Positions 7,074 to 13,979 of a stretch of DNA of 27,266 bases are shown piece after piece (position 1 is the stretch's first letter; each line of letters starts with the position of its first letter). The notes below the pieces were generated by a model, which was not told where the DNA came from, ran no database searches, and worked only from the letters and a program-made list of their open reading frames with translations. The stretch comes from an uncultured Bacilli bacterium (lineage in GTDB: Bacteria > Bacillota_I > Bacilli_A > RF39 > UBA660), in assembly GCA_947630195.1 (NCBI GenBank), contig CANRGQ010000010.1:1-27266 (forward strand), written 5' to 3'. Both the position numbers and the translations under genes were made by a program.

Positions 7074-8279
7074 ATGGAGAAGAGAGTATTTAATGTAATA
7101 TTAGTTATATTAACTATTGGGATGTTATATGAAATATATAGTTATTTTAAAATAAAACCAAATACAAAAGTACTAGAAGATATCAAAACAGTAGATGTAT
7201 TTGATAATAAAGAGAAAGCATTATCTATAATGATTCAAAGTGGTGGAGAAGATGATTTTGAATATTATCTCGAAAAAGGAACATCTTGGCCAGATTATAC
7301 CAAATACACTTATGTGGGAACTAAGTGTACTGATGAATCTGGAACAAATTTAGAAGATACCAGACAATATGTAAATTTTGATGAAGCAAATAATGAAGTA
7401 ACAATAACAACAAAAAAGACAATATATTGTACCTTATATTTTGGAAAAGGAAGACCAGCCTTAGAAGTGTTAGATAATCAAGGTGGACAATACTATGGCG
7501 GAGGTACAAAAGGAAATAGACAGGCAGTAGAGGGATTATATAGATTTAAGGGAACCTATAAAGAAGTAACAAATAACTTTGTATGTATTGGAGGACCACT
7601 AAATCCAGATAAATGTGGAATTGAGTCAAGCAATAAATACTTATATCGTATAATCGGAGTAACAGACGGGACAGAAGAAAATGATTTAGGTTTAGAAGCG
7701 GGAATGTTAAAAGTAATAAAAGTAATACCTTCAAACACAAGTCTAGAATGGGCAAGTGATTATCTTCAAGATATAGATTGGGATAATGGAAGTAATACAG
7801 CAAGAACGACACTAAATGGAACATTTTATAATAGTTTAGAAGCAGGAATAAAAAGAATAATACCAGCAGTAAAATGGTGGAAAGGAGATAATACAGTAGA
7901 AAATACAGTATCAGAGACAAAGAGAAAAACAACAGGGCAATATCAAATAGGATTAATGTACAAAAGTGATTATCACAATTCTTGGACATATGCTGAATAT
8001 CCTGGCAATACAAATAGTTGGTTACATATAACAAACACAATGAGCGGAAAAACATATACATATAAAGATATCTCTGAATGGACAATGACAAGACATAGTT
8101 GTGACGGTATATGCATAGCGTGGAATGTGATTTCGGATGGCGCCTTGTCAGCCGGCATGTCGTATTTAATCAATACGAATGTAGTTCGTCCAGTCTTCTA
8201 CCTTCCATCCACAACAGGACTAGTAGGTAATGGAACAGAATCAAGTCCATACGTAATAACAAGTTTGAGCAATTCATAA
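7074..8279 (+). CDS. Cassette A second gene: surface protein with DGR-like variable C-terminus, 401 aa
   Basis: One N-terminal membrane helix (VFNVILVILTIGMLYEIYSYF), then an exported part: residues about 30-130 with a Cys pair (GTKCTD, IYCTLYF), then a domain with YRIIGVTDG, KVIKVIP, QIGLMYKSDY, NSWLHI, EWTMTR and the end VVRPVFYLPSTTGLVGNGTESSPYVI. The EWTMTR...AW...GAL...VRPVFYL arrangement resembles C-type-lectin-like DGR target domains of Bacillota. I chose ATG 7074 over 7065: TAGGAG abuts 7065 but is 9 nt from 7074, and MEKRVFN aligns with MKKKVLN of the paralogue. Most codons end in A (ata, aca, gta), but residues about 336-376 switch to gtg, gcg, ggc and tcg. Function of the domain is inferred: binding of a variable ligand. 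Confidence 0.78.
   Translation: MEKRVFNVILVILTIGMLYEIYSYFKIKPNTKVLEDIKTVDVFDNKEKALSIMIQSGGEDDFEYYLEKGTSWPDYTKYTYVGTKCTDESGTNLEDTRQYVNFDEANNEVTITTKKTIYCTLYFGKGRPALEVLDNQGGQYYGGGTKGNRQAVEGLYRFKGTYKEVTNNFVCIGGPLNPDKCGIESSNKYLYRIIGVTDGTEENDLGLEAGMLKVIKVIPSNTSLEWASDYLQDIDWDNGSNTARTTLNGTFYNSLEAGIKRIIPAVKWWKGDNTVENTVSETKRKTTGQYQIGLMYKSDYHNSWTYAEYPGNTNSWLHITNTMSGKTYTYKDISEWTMTRHSCDGICIAWNVISDGALSAGMSYLINTNVVRPVFYLPSTTGLVGNGTESSPYVITSLSNS
8079..8200 (+). other. Putative DGR variable region, cassette A
   Basis: From the TGG of EWTMTR to GTTCGTCCAGTCTTCTA (8184-8200). Locally GC-rich with codons rare elsewhere in the window. Aligns with 20907-21025 in fixed blocks (TGGACAATGAC, GCGTGG, GTG, GGCGCCTTG, GTTCGYCCAGTCTTCTA), while codons between differ almost completely, mostly in ways one A-mutated template codon could give (aat/cgt, att/tat, tcg/acg). 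The last block would act as the IMH-like element. No template repeat is in the window. Confidence 0.55.
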
Positions 8280-8299
8280 AAAAATTTATATAAATAATA

Positions 8300-8331
8300 G
8301 ACAAAGTTCGACAGAAATGTCGAATTTTGTC
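8300..8331 (+). terminator. GAAA-loop hairpin after cassette A
   Basis: GACAAAGTTCGACA (8300-8313) pairs over 14 bp (one G-U) with TGTCGAATTTTGTC (8318-8331) around a GAAA loop. The T-run after it is poor. Either a transcription terminator or the cruciform hairpin with GNNA loop known downstream of DGR variable regions. Cassette B has the equivalent. Confidence 0.65.
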
Positions 8332-8368
8332 ATGTTATTAGAAGTTTTGACATGTTTTGTCGAACGAC

Positions 8369-8396
8369 TTGACTTAGGGAAAAATATCTATAAAAT
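8369..8396 (+). promoter_or_regulatory. Predicted promoter of the toxin-like mRNA
   Basis: TTGACT (8369-8374), 16 nt, TAAAAT (8391-8396). A predicted start near 8403 puts a 6-bp hairpin (CGAGAT 8405-8410 with ATCTCG 8416-8421) at the very 5' end, as in many type I toxin mRNAs. Confidence 0.5.
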
Positions 8397-8477
8397 ATAG
8401 TCTTCGAGATGGGAAATCTCGCCTACTTTTCATGGGGGTTTTGAAAAAAATCTTTTTTGGAGAGGATGGTGGTAGTT

Positions 8478-8588
8478 ATGAAATTAGTAGTAGAAATATT
8501 ATTAAAAGTAATTTCTTTTATATACAACTTGTTTAGACAAAATAAAAAAGAAGCTATCTCTATTCGGATTGATATTCGAATGAGATAG
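8478..8588 (+). CDS. Type I toxin-like small hydrophobic peptide, 36 aa
   Basis: ATG 8478 follows a strong purine-rich site (GAGAGGATGGTGG). The peptide has a hydrophobic segment (MKLVVEILLKVISFIYNLF) then a basic tail (RQNKKEAISIRIDIRMR). This is the layout of Bacillota membrane-acting type I toxins (TxpA/Hol_Tox-like): one short helix, then KK and a tail encoded by an inverted repeat. The last 12 codons form the terminator hairpin of a predicted antisense RNA on the other strand, so mRNA and antisense overlap at their 3' ends. It matches no family strongly enough to name. The evidence is architectural: start signal, helix and antisense promoter together. Confidence 0.55.
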   Translation: MKLVVEILLKVISFIYNLFRQNKKEAISIRIDIRMR

Positions 8589-8626
8589 CAAATTATCACA
8601 TTTGGCGATGGTAACCCATCTCCATT
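8544..8626 (-). ncRNA. Predicted antisense RNA (antitoxin), unit 1
   Basis: Minus-strand transcript of about 83 nt. It would start near 8626, contain a hairpin (GATGG 8607-8611 with CCATC 8616-8620) and end at a terminator: GCTATCTC (8553-8560) with GAGATAGC (8582-8589), continued by ATTCG/CGAAT, then a T-run (A6 on the plus strand, 8544-8549). It covers the 3' third of the toxin-like gene, as RatA does for TxpA. Confidence 0.6.
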
Positions 8627-8632
8627 AATTAG

Positions 8633-8661
8633 ATTATACAATATTTATATAAATTATTCAA
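8633..8661 (-). promoter_or_regulatory. Promoter of antisense RNA unit 1
   Basis: Minus strand TTGAAT (8656-8661), 17 nt, TATAAT (8633-8638). Confidence 0.65.
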
Positions 8662-8684
8662 TTATTTTATCTATTACATTAAAT

Positions 8685-8765
8685 AAAAAAGACACTACTT
8701 CAGTTCGAATTGATATTCAAATAAAGTAGCGAATATTATCAAAGGCGACAATTTCTTGTCTCCAT
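8685..8765 (-). ncRNA. Predicted antisense RNA, unit 2 (no intact toxin)
   Basis: A diverged copy of unit 1, about 136 bases downstream. The same order of elements occurs: hairpin GACAA/TTGTC (compensatory changes relative to GATGG/CCATC), then a terminator stem CTACTT (8695-8700) with AAGTAG (8724-8729) and a T-run from A6 at 8685-8690. The plus strand still reads NKKDTTSVRIDIQIK-stop, homologous to the toxin tail NKKEAISIRIDIRMR, but upstream has no ATG or ribosome-binding site. An orphan antitoxin RNA or relic. Confidence 0.5.
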
Positions 8766-8771
8766 AAATAG

Positions 8772-8800
8772 ATTATATCAAAAGTAGCGATTTTATGCAA
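8772..8800 (-). promoter_or_regulatory. Promoter of antisense RNA unit 2
   Basis: Minus strand TTGCAT (8795-8800), 17 nt, TATAAT (8772-8777). It lies inside a plus-strand terminator hairpin. Confidence 0.6.
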
Positions 8801-8816
8801 TAATCTCTACTTTTTT
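8780..8816 (+). terminator. Plus-strand terminator of the toxin-antisense region
   Basis: AAAAGTAG (8780-8787) pairs with CTACTTTT (8807-8814), an inner GATT/AATC extends the stem, and six T follow. Confidence 0.65.
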
Positions 8817-8837
8817 AAATTAATCATTCTTTTCATA

Positions 8838-8866
8838 TTGACATCACTTTTTAAAAAGAATAAAAT
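8838..8866 (+). promoter_or_regulatory. Promoter of the repeated-module genes
   Basis: TTGACA (8838-8843), 17 nt, TAAAAT (8861-8866); about 30 nt leader to ATG 8904. Confidence 0.65.
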
Positions 8867-8903
8867 AAAACCTAAATTGTGAGTGAAGTATAGGTGGTAA
8901 AAA

Positions 8904-10988
8904 ATGCAAAATATAACAAAGGAAGAAAAAGAATATATAAATAGTTTATTAGAGGTCTCTAAAGAAATAAAAAAGTTATATGATGCAATATTACCATTTG
9001 TTAAAAAGAAAAGTATTTTAAAAGATGAATTTAAAGAACTAATTAAAAAATTAGAAAATGCTATAAGTAAAGAAACTAAAATATATGATAGTATTTTAAA
9101 AAATCCTACTTGTATTAATGGAATTTTATATGCTCTAAATGATTTAGAAGAAAATGATGTTGTTAATAATGATTTAGTTAGTGAAATTTCTTTATATAAA
9201 GATAGTAGGGAAGAAGATTTAATTAAAAGAAGAATAACTAATCGTTTAGTATCGATGATGTTTAAAAATACCGATATGGTATTAAAAAGTGATGATGCGA
9301 TGGACTCAAGTAACTTAAAGATAAATAGTCATATTACGGATGATTTTATTAGTACTATTACTTATATATTAGATAGTTATATTAAAGATGATAGTTATAA
9401 AAATATTCATGGTGATTTAGAGAGTATTTTGTTTAATATTATCTTTATGCATAAGAATATTGAAGTTAATAAAGTTTATTTTAAATTTGCCCCATCTGAC
9501 AAATTATTTTGGGATGCTCCTTACTTAAGAGGGTGTTATGAAGTTAGCAAAGAAGATTATGAAGAATTATGTAGGGAGATGGGTGATAATATTTTTGATG
9601 AAGTCTTCTATGATTTAATTAGCACGGATGATTCAGAATTAGAAAATCATGATACTCTAGTGGACTATACTTTAAAAGAAGCTATATCAAGAAGTGCGTT
9701 ATTATTCTTAAGTGAAGAAGAAGTTAAAGAAATTCACGATAATATCAAGTTAGAAGTGTTTAATGAAGATATTGTGGTGGAAGGGGAAAAATACACCGAT
9801 ATTGTGGATAGAGCAAGAATGCGAAAAGAAAAAGTATTTGATTGTTATAAGATAGATAAAACTAAAATAAAATTTACCCAAGAAGAGTTTTTAGTCCAAG
9901 AAGAAGAGCCTAAATTAAATTTAACTCATGAAGATTATCAAAATTTAGAAAATTTATTTAAAATAACGAAAGATATTAAAGATGTTTATACTTATTTAAC
10001 TAAATTAGAAAGTAATAATGAAAAGAATAGCGAAAACTTTTCTTTAGGAGTTAAAAAACTTCAAAACTTACTTATCTTAGAAGATAAAATATATGATGTA
10101 ATTAGTGAAGATATTAATGTGGTATCGGATATGCTTTATTATATTTTAAATAATGATGTTTATAGTATTGAAAATGTTTTTCTAAATATTAAAGATAGTG
10201 AAGAAGATGAACTTATTAAAGATAGAATTATTTATCGTCTTAATTATATAGTAAGTACGATGGAAATATCTGATGAAGATATGGAAGAGTTTGTTAATTC
10301 AACTTTAGAAGAAGCCGGAGAAGAAATTGAAGATGAAGACTACGAAGAATTATCGGAAGAAGAAATAGAATATTATAGTAATCTATCCGAAGAAGAAGTA
10401 AATGCCGGAGAACAAAAATTAATATTTGAAACCAAACTTAAATATTTATTATTTAAAGATGTTGTAAATACTACTCTTAGAATATTAAAAGATTATTTAA
10501 AGGATAGTAAAATGGATGAAATAAAAGATATTTTATCGAGAATTAAATATGATATGTCTTTTGCTTTTGTAAATGTGGAAGATGACTTAATTAAAGAAAA
10601 TTTTGTCATTCCAGATAATTTATTTATCAGTTCTAAATTATATTCGGATTTAAATAAAGGGGATATTGATGAGTATAATGATTTAAAAAGTTCTGTCGCT
10701 GGTAATATCTTATTCACTTTAATTGAGCCTTTACTAGATTTAATGGAGGCAAATTTTCAAGAAAGTGAATGTTATGCCGAAGGTATAATTATAGAAATTA
10801 TGGTGAGAGCCTCCCTTTTATTCGCGGGTGATGTAGTAACACATTTATTCCATGAAGAATTATTCGGTGCCTTAACCAATATAAAATTAGAAGGAGTGCA
10901 AAATCCGGAAGTTGAAACTTTCATTCAAAAAATATTTGAAAATAAAAAAGATGTAGAATTACCAATGACTTTAAGTTTAAAGATATAA
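8904..10988 (+). CDS. Hypothetical two-module acidic helical protein, 694 aa
   Basis: Good TAGGTGG site six bases before ATG. Unknown family; soluble, acidic, almost all helix by composition. It is an internal duplication: residues about 1-340 and 345-694 share landmarks in the same order, EEDLIKRRITNRL versus EDELIKDRIIYRL, DSYIKDDSYKNI versus KDYLKDSKMDEI, and FNIIFM versus YDMSFAF. A very acidic linker-like segment (residues about 470-505, EEAGEEIEDEDYEEL) lies in the second half. The following gene carries a third copy. No catalytic motif, signal or membrane helix was found. A structural or cytoplasmic scaffolding role is conceivable but not supported. Confidence 0.75.
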   Translation: MQNITKEEKEYINSLLEVSKEIKKLYDAILPFVKKKSILKDEFKELIKKLENAISKETKIYDSILKNPTCINGILYALNDLEENDVVNNDLVSEISLYKDSREEDLIKRRITNRLVSMMFKNTDMVLKSDDAMDSSNLKINSHITDDFISTITYILDSYIKDDSYKNIHGDLESILFNIIFMHKNIEVNKVYFKFAPSDKLFWDAPYLRGCYEVSKEDYEELCREMGDNIFDEVFYDLISTDDSELENHDTLVDYTLKEAISRSALLFLSEEEVKEIHDNIKLEVFNEDIVVEGEKYTDIVDRARMRKEKVFDCYKIDKTKIKFTQEEFLVQEEEPKLNLTHEDYQNLENLFKITKDIKDVYTYLTKLESNNEKNSENFSLGVKKLQNLLILEDKIYDVISEDINVVSDMLYYILNNDVYSIENVFLNIKDSEEDELIKDRIIYRLNYIVSTMEISDEDMEEFVNSTLEEAGEEIEDEDYEELSEEEIEYYSNLSEEEVNAGEQKLIFETKLKYLLFKDVVNTTLRILKDYLKDSKMDEIKDILSRIKYDMSFAFVNVEDDLIKENFVIPDNLFISSKLYSDLNKGDIDEYNDLKSSVAGNILFTLIEPLLDLMEANFQESECYAEGIIIEIMVRASLLFAGDVVTHLFHEELFGALTNIKLEGVQNPEVETFIQKIFENKKDVELPMTLSLKI

Positions 10989-11007
10989 TATCAAGGATGT
11001 GATTAAT

Positions 11008-11961
11008 TTGTTAAGTAAAAATATTGAAGAAGATTTTAAGGTTTTAATGGTTGTAACTTCTTCGCTTTTAGAAACGATGGAAGATTTAAAAGTTTTAGAA
11101 ATAGAGGGTAAAAAAGATACCATCGAATATGAAAGTAAAATTAATTCTTTAAAATCCACGAAAGAATTAGAATCAAGTATTTATGAAAGAATACCTAATG
11201 ATGTAAAAGTTATTAAAGAACTAGAAAGTATGCTTAAAATTAAAACTTATGATGATGCCAGTATGATGATGCAAGAAGAATTAAATGATTTATTAAGTAA
11301 AGATAAAGATGTTTTAATTAGAAGAAGAATATATAATAACTTAAGAAGAAAATTAAGTAAAAATATTGATTTAAAAAATATTACCATTATGGATTTTTTA
11401 GAAAATAAAGATTTATCGATTATTAGTAATACCACGAAAATGGATATGTATAATACTATGCTAGCTATAATAGACACTTATTTAAAAGATGATGAATATA
11501 AAGAAATTACGGAAAATCTAATCGAGATAAAATATCATTTAGCTTTTATTATGGAAGATATCTTAAATACCTTAATGGATAGTTACTTTAATGTGGATAG
11601 TCATCCTTATTTAGAAAGTGATGCTTTAAGTGATTTATATGGGGTTCCTCAAGATATGTTAAATGTCATCAAAATGATTTTAGTTAAAGAAATTCTTACG
11701 AATAATACCATCTATGCTTTAAAAAGAAGTAAAGCATCCATTAATAATATTGATTATGTCTTTAGTGAAGCAGTTATAAGGATGTGTTTTTTATTCTTAG
11801 ATGAAGAAAGAGGAGAAGAATTTAAAAATAGAGTAATGGAAGTAATTAATGATAATGGTTTAACTATTGATATGATTTTAGCCAAAAGAAAAATGGAAAG
11901 AATAATGAATTTAATTGAAATAGATAGATTAATACCCGTAAAAATTAGTCTAAAAAAATAA
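11008..11961 (+). CDS. Hypothetical single-module helical protein, 317 aa
   Basis: Third copy of the module found twice in the preceding gene: VLIRRRIYNNL, DTYLKDDEYKEI and IKYHLAFIMED match its landmarks. I place the start at TTG 11008, because AAGGATGTGA (9 of 10 to the consensus site) ends 6 nt upstream; the in-frame GTG at 10999 lies within that site. About 20 nt from the preceding stop, so one operon. Soluble; function unknown. The C-terminal LIPVKISLKK resembles the ELPMTLSLKI end of the neighbour, which supports the duplication. Confidence 0.75.
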   Translation: MLSKNIEEDFKVLMVVTSSLLETMEDLKVLEIEGKKDTIEYESKINSLKSTKELESSIYERIPNDVKVIKELESMLKIKTYDDASMMMQEELNDLLSKDKDVLIRRRIYNNLRRKLSKNIDLKNITIMDFLENKDLSIISNTTKMDMYNTMLAIIDTYLKDDEYKEITENLIEIKYHLAFIMEDILNTLMDSYFNVDSHPYLESDALSDLYGVPQDMLNVIKMILVKEILTNNTIYALKRSKASINNIDYVFSEAVIRMCFLFLDEERGEEFKNRVMEVINDNGLTIDMILAKRKMERIMNLIEIDRLIPVKISLKK

Positions 11962-11987
11962 ACTTGGAATTAAATTATCCAAGTTTT
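11959..11987. terminator. Bidirectional terminator
   Basis: AAACTTGGA (11960-11968) pairs with TCCAAGTTT (11978-11986); on the minus strand a TTTATTTTTTT run follows, and the plus strand has a weaker T-run. It serves the module genes and capA. Confidence 0.75.
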
Positions 11988-13206
11988 AATTTTGAGGTAA
12001 ACTTTCAATGTTTATATTAGGATCATACATTCTTAAGACTTCACTAAATTCATTATAGACATCTTCATAGTTACTTAAATATTTACTTTCCATTTTACTA
12101 AATGGAATAACTAAATAATCATTTTTTCCTTTATCTTTATTATAATAACGATATGTATAGTTTAAATCGGCCCCGATATTATCGATTTTAATCGTAGTCG
12201 TGTCATGTTCCGTATCAACGGTTTTCGTTATATCTAAGGTAGCAAACATACCCACAACGCCAACTTTTCTTACCAAGGCTTGTTCAGCTCCCATTTGGTT
12301 AGAAATAAAATTACCAAAAGAGTAGAAGACGACCGTATCATCAATCCATTCCCAAGGTTCAATACAGTGCGAGTGGGTTCCTAAAATAATATCGACACCA
12401 TTATCCGCTAGAAATTTGGCTTGCGCCCTTTGCTTTTCCGTAGCGCTTTGTTTATATTCATCTCCCCAGTGCATCGATACAATTAAAACATCAACTTTAT
12501 CTCGAACGGCTGCAATATCCTCTAAGGCTTGTTCTTCCGAAAAAAGATTAACTAAGTAGGGTTCATTTGCTAAAGCACTTCCCCCAAGACCATTCGTGCC
12601 ATATGTATAAGAAAGCATGGTATAAGTAATGCCATTAGCATTCATTATTTTATAATTATTCCGCATTTCATTACTGGAGGCCATCCCTGTTGCTAAAATA
12701 TCATCTTTACTATTCCACCAATCAGCACTTACCTTGGCTCCGCTTGCCCCTTTATCCATTGAGTGGTTAGAAGACAAACTTACTAAGTTAAATCCGGCAT
12801 CAATCATATTTTGCCCAAAAGCGCTTGGCGTATTAAAGACGGGATAACTTGTATAACTTTGAGTGTCATCAAAAACTGTTTCTTGATTATAATACTTAAT
12901 ATCATAATCTTTTAGTTTTTCTTTGGTTAGAGTAAGCATATTACTAAAATCATAAGTTTTCGTACTACTATTATATGCGGCATTATATAAAGGAGAGTGG
13001 ATAAGACCATCGCCGGTGGCAATTAACTTAGCCGTATATGTTTTAATCGGATCTTCTCTTTCTAAAATGTTTTTAATCGGATTTTTACTATTACCATCAT
13101 TATCACTAAACATTAAATTAAAAGCAAAACACCCTAAAAGAACAAAAGCCAAAATAAAGGTAACTAAAATAATTTTTTTCTTAACTCTTTTTTTAAGCCT
13201 CGCCAT
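11986..13206 (-). CDS. CapA-family protein (PGA_cap metallophosphatase fold)
   Basis: One N-terminal membrane anchor (KKIILVTFILAFVLLGCFAFNLMF), then the CapA catalytic fold outside the cell: TGDGLIH, YNQETVF, SLSSNHSMDKG, SMHWGDEY, GTHSHCIEPWEW and VFYSFGNFISNQ, the metal-binding motif series of the family. 406 aa is the usual length. CapA/PgsA members act in poly-gamma-glutamate capsule synthesis or anchoring, but no pgsB/C is nearby, so a different cell-surface substrate is likely. The start overlaps the stop of the HIT gene by one base (TAATG), which indicates translational coupling. Somewhat GC-richer than its neighbours. Confidence 0.88.
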   Translation of the reverse strand: MARLKKRVKKKIILVTFILAFVLLGCFAFNLMFSDNDGNSKNPIKNILEREDPIKTYTAKLIATGDGLIHSPLYNAAYNSSTKTYDFSNMLTLTKEKLKDYDIKYYNQETVFDDTQSYTSYPVFNTPSAFGQNMIDAGFNLVSLSSNHSMDKGASGAKVSADWWNSKDDILATGMASSNEMRNNYKIMNANGITYTMLSYTYGTNGLGGSALANEPYLVNLFSEEQALEDIAAVRDKVDVLIVSMHWGDEYKQSATEKQRAQAKFLADNGVDIILGTHSHCIEPWEWIDDTVVFYSFGNFISNQMGAEQALVRKVGVVGMFATLDITKTVDTEHDTTTIKIDNIGADLNYTYRYYNKDKGKNDYLVIPFSKMESKYLSNYEDVYNEFSEVLRMYDPNINIESLPQN

Positions 13207-13565
13207 TATTTTACAACCTCATAAACTTCTTTCACATCTTTTTCTGCCCTCATTCCATGATTAGGCATTAAATGCATGTGATAATGTTTAATTTTTTGAC
13301 TATTACCATAATTAACACACACACTTAATTCTTTAGCATTTAATCTGTCCATTAAATGATTAATATATTTTTTAGCTATCTCATTTATGTGAATAACTAA
13401 ATCATCTGGGATATCCATTAAAGTATCATAATGTTTTTTCGGAATAATTAAAGTATGGCCATCAACATTAGGATAAGCATCCATAATAACTAAAACTAAA
13501 TCATCTTCATATAATTTATAACTTGGTACTTCACCATTTACAATTTTACAAAATAAACATTCCAT
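13206..13565 (-). CDS. HIT-family nucleotide hydrolase/binding protein
   Basis: 119 aa histidine-triad protein. It opens with CLFCKIVNGEVPSYKLYEDD, a Cys-containing HIT start; the centre has PNVDGHTLIIPKKHYDTL, and the triad reads HYHMHLMP (HxHxHxx). HIT enzymes hydrolyse nucleoside phosphoramidates or dinucleotides; substrate unknown. Start taken at ATG 13565, preceded by AGGTGA; an upstream ATG at 13583 lies inside the apparent promoter, whose extended -10 TGATATAAT sits at 13582-13590 on the minus strand, so the leader would be only about ten bases. First gene of a two-gene unit with capA. Confidence 0.9.
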   Translation of the reverse strand: MECLFCKIVNGEVPSYKLYEDDLVLVIMDAYPNVDGHTLIIPKKHYDTLMDIPDDLVIHINEIAKKYINHLMDRLNAKELSVCVNYGNSQKIKHYHMHLMPNHGMRAEKDVKEVYEVVK

Positions 13566-13649
13566 ATTATCACCTAAATCCATTATATCATAGAAATATT
13601 ACTAAATGCTTAAGAAAATATTAATTCGTCTTTTTTTGACAAAATAAGT

Positions 13650-13678
13650 TTGCATAAAAGATTATCTTGAATTATAAT
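13650..13678 (+). promoter_or_regulatory. Promoter of the 93-aa gene
   Basis: TTGCAT (13650-13655), 17 nt, TATAAT (13673-13678); the ribosome-binding site AGGGTGG follows closely. Confidence 0.6.
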
Positions 13679-13697
13679 TTTAAGTAGGGTGGTTTAA

Positions 13698-13979
13698 ATG
13701 GAATATAGAGAAGATTTTAAACAAAAAGTTTTAGAAGTTTATAATAATGATGAAAAGATAAAAGAAATGCTGGATAACGGAATAGATTATGTGGGAACTA
13801 TTTTTTATAATGATGCCAACGAAAAGTTTACTTGTGATGATATTATCACAGCCTATCAAAATAAAGATTTTAAATCTTTATATTTAGAAGCCAAGAAAAG
13901 ATTAGAAAAACTAAAACTATTTTATGAATGGCAACAATTATATAAAGTAAAACAAGAAGAATATTTTAAGAATCTTTAA
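13698..13979 (+). CDS. Hypothetical protein, 93 aa
   Basis: AGGGTGG lies 5 nt before ATG 13698. Small, charged, helical protein: MEYREDFKQKVLEVYNNDEKIKEMLDNG, a short central loop, then DIITAYQNKDFKSLYLEAKKRLEKLKLFYEWQQLYKVK, which is likely a helical hairpin. No signal, membrane segment or recognised domain. Its stop overlaps the stop of the convergent AlkD-like gene by four bases, leaving no room for a separate terminator. Confidence 0.7.
   Translation: MEYREDFKQKVLEVYNNDEKIKEMLDNGIDYVGTIFYNDANEKFTCDDIITAYQNKDFKSLYLEAKKRLEKLKLFYEWQQLYKVKQEEYFKNL

Noticed and set aside
7546..8091. Long minus-strand open frame (181 codons) opposite the cassette A second gene
   Set aside because: Leu/Tyr-rich low-complexity translation, no ribosome-binding site, fully antisense to a clearly coding gene with a paralogue; a shadow of A-ending codon use.
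8423..8641. Minus-strand 72-codon frame over the toxin-antisense unit
   Set aside because: It would begin upstream of the predicted antisense start point and cover both structured hairpins and the toxin-like gene; no ribosome-binding site.
8280..8903. DGR template repeat or reverse transcriptase close to cassette A
   Set aside because: Looked for the GTTCGYCCAGTCTTCTA tract and a near copy of the variable region on both strands, and for an RT-like frame; I see none in this region or elsewhere in the window.
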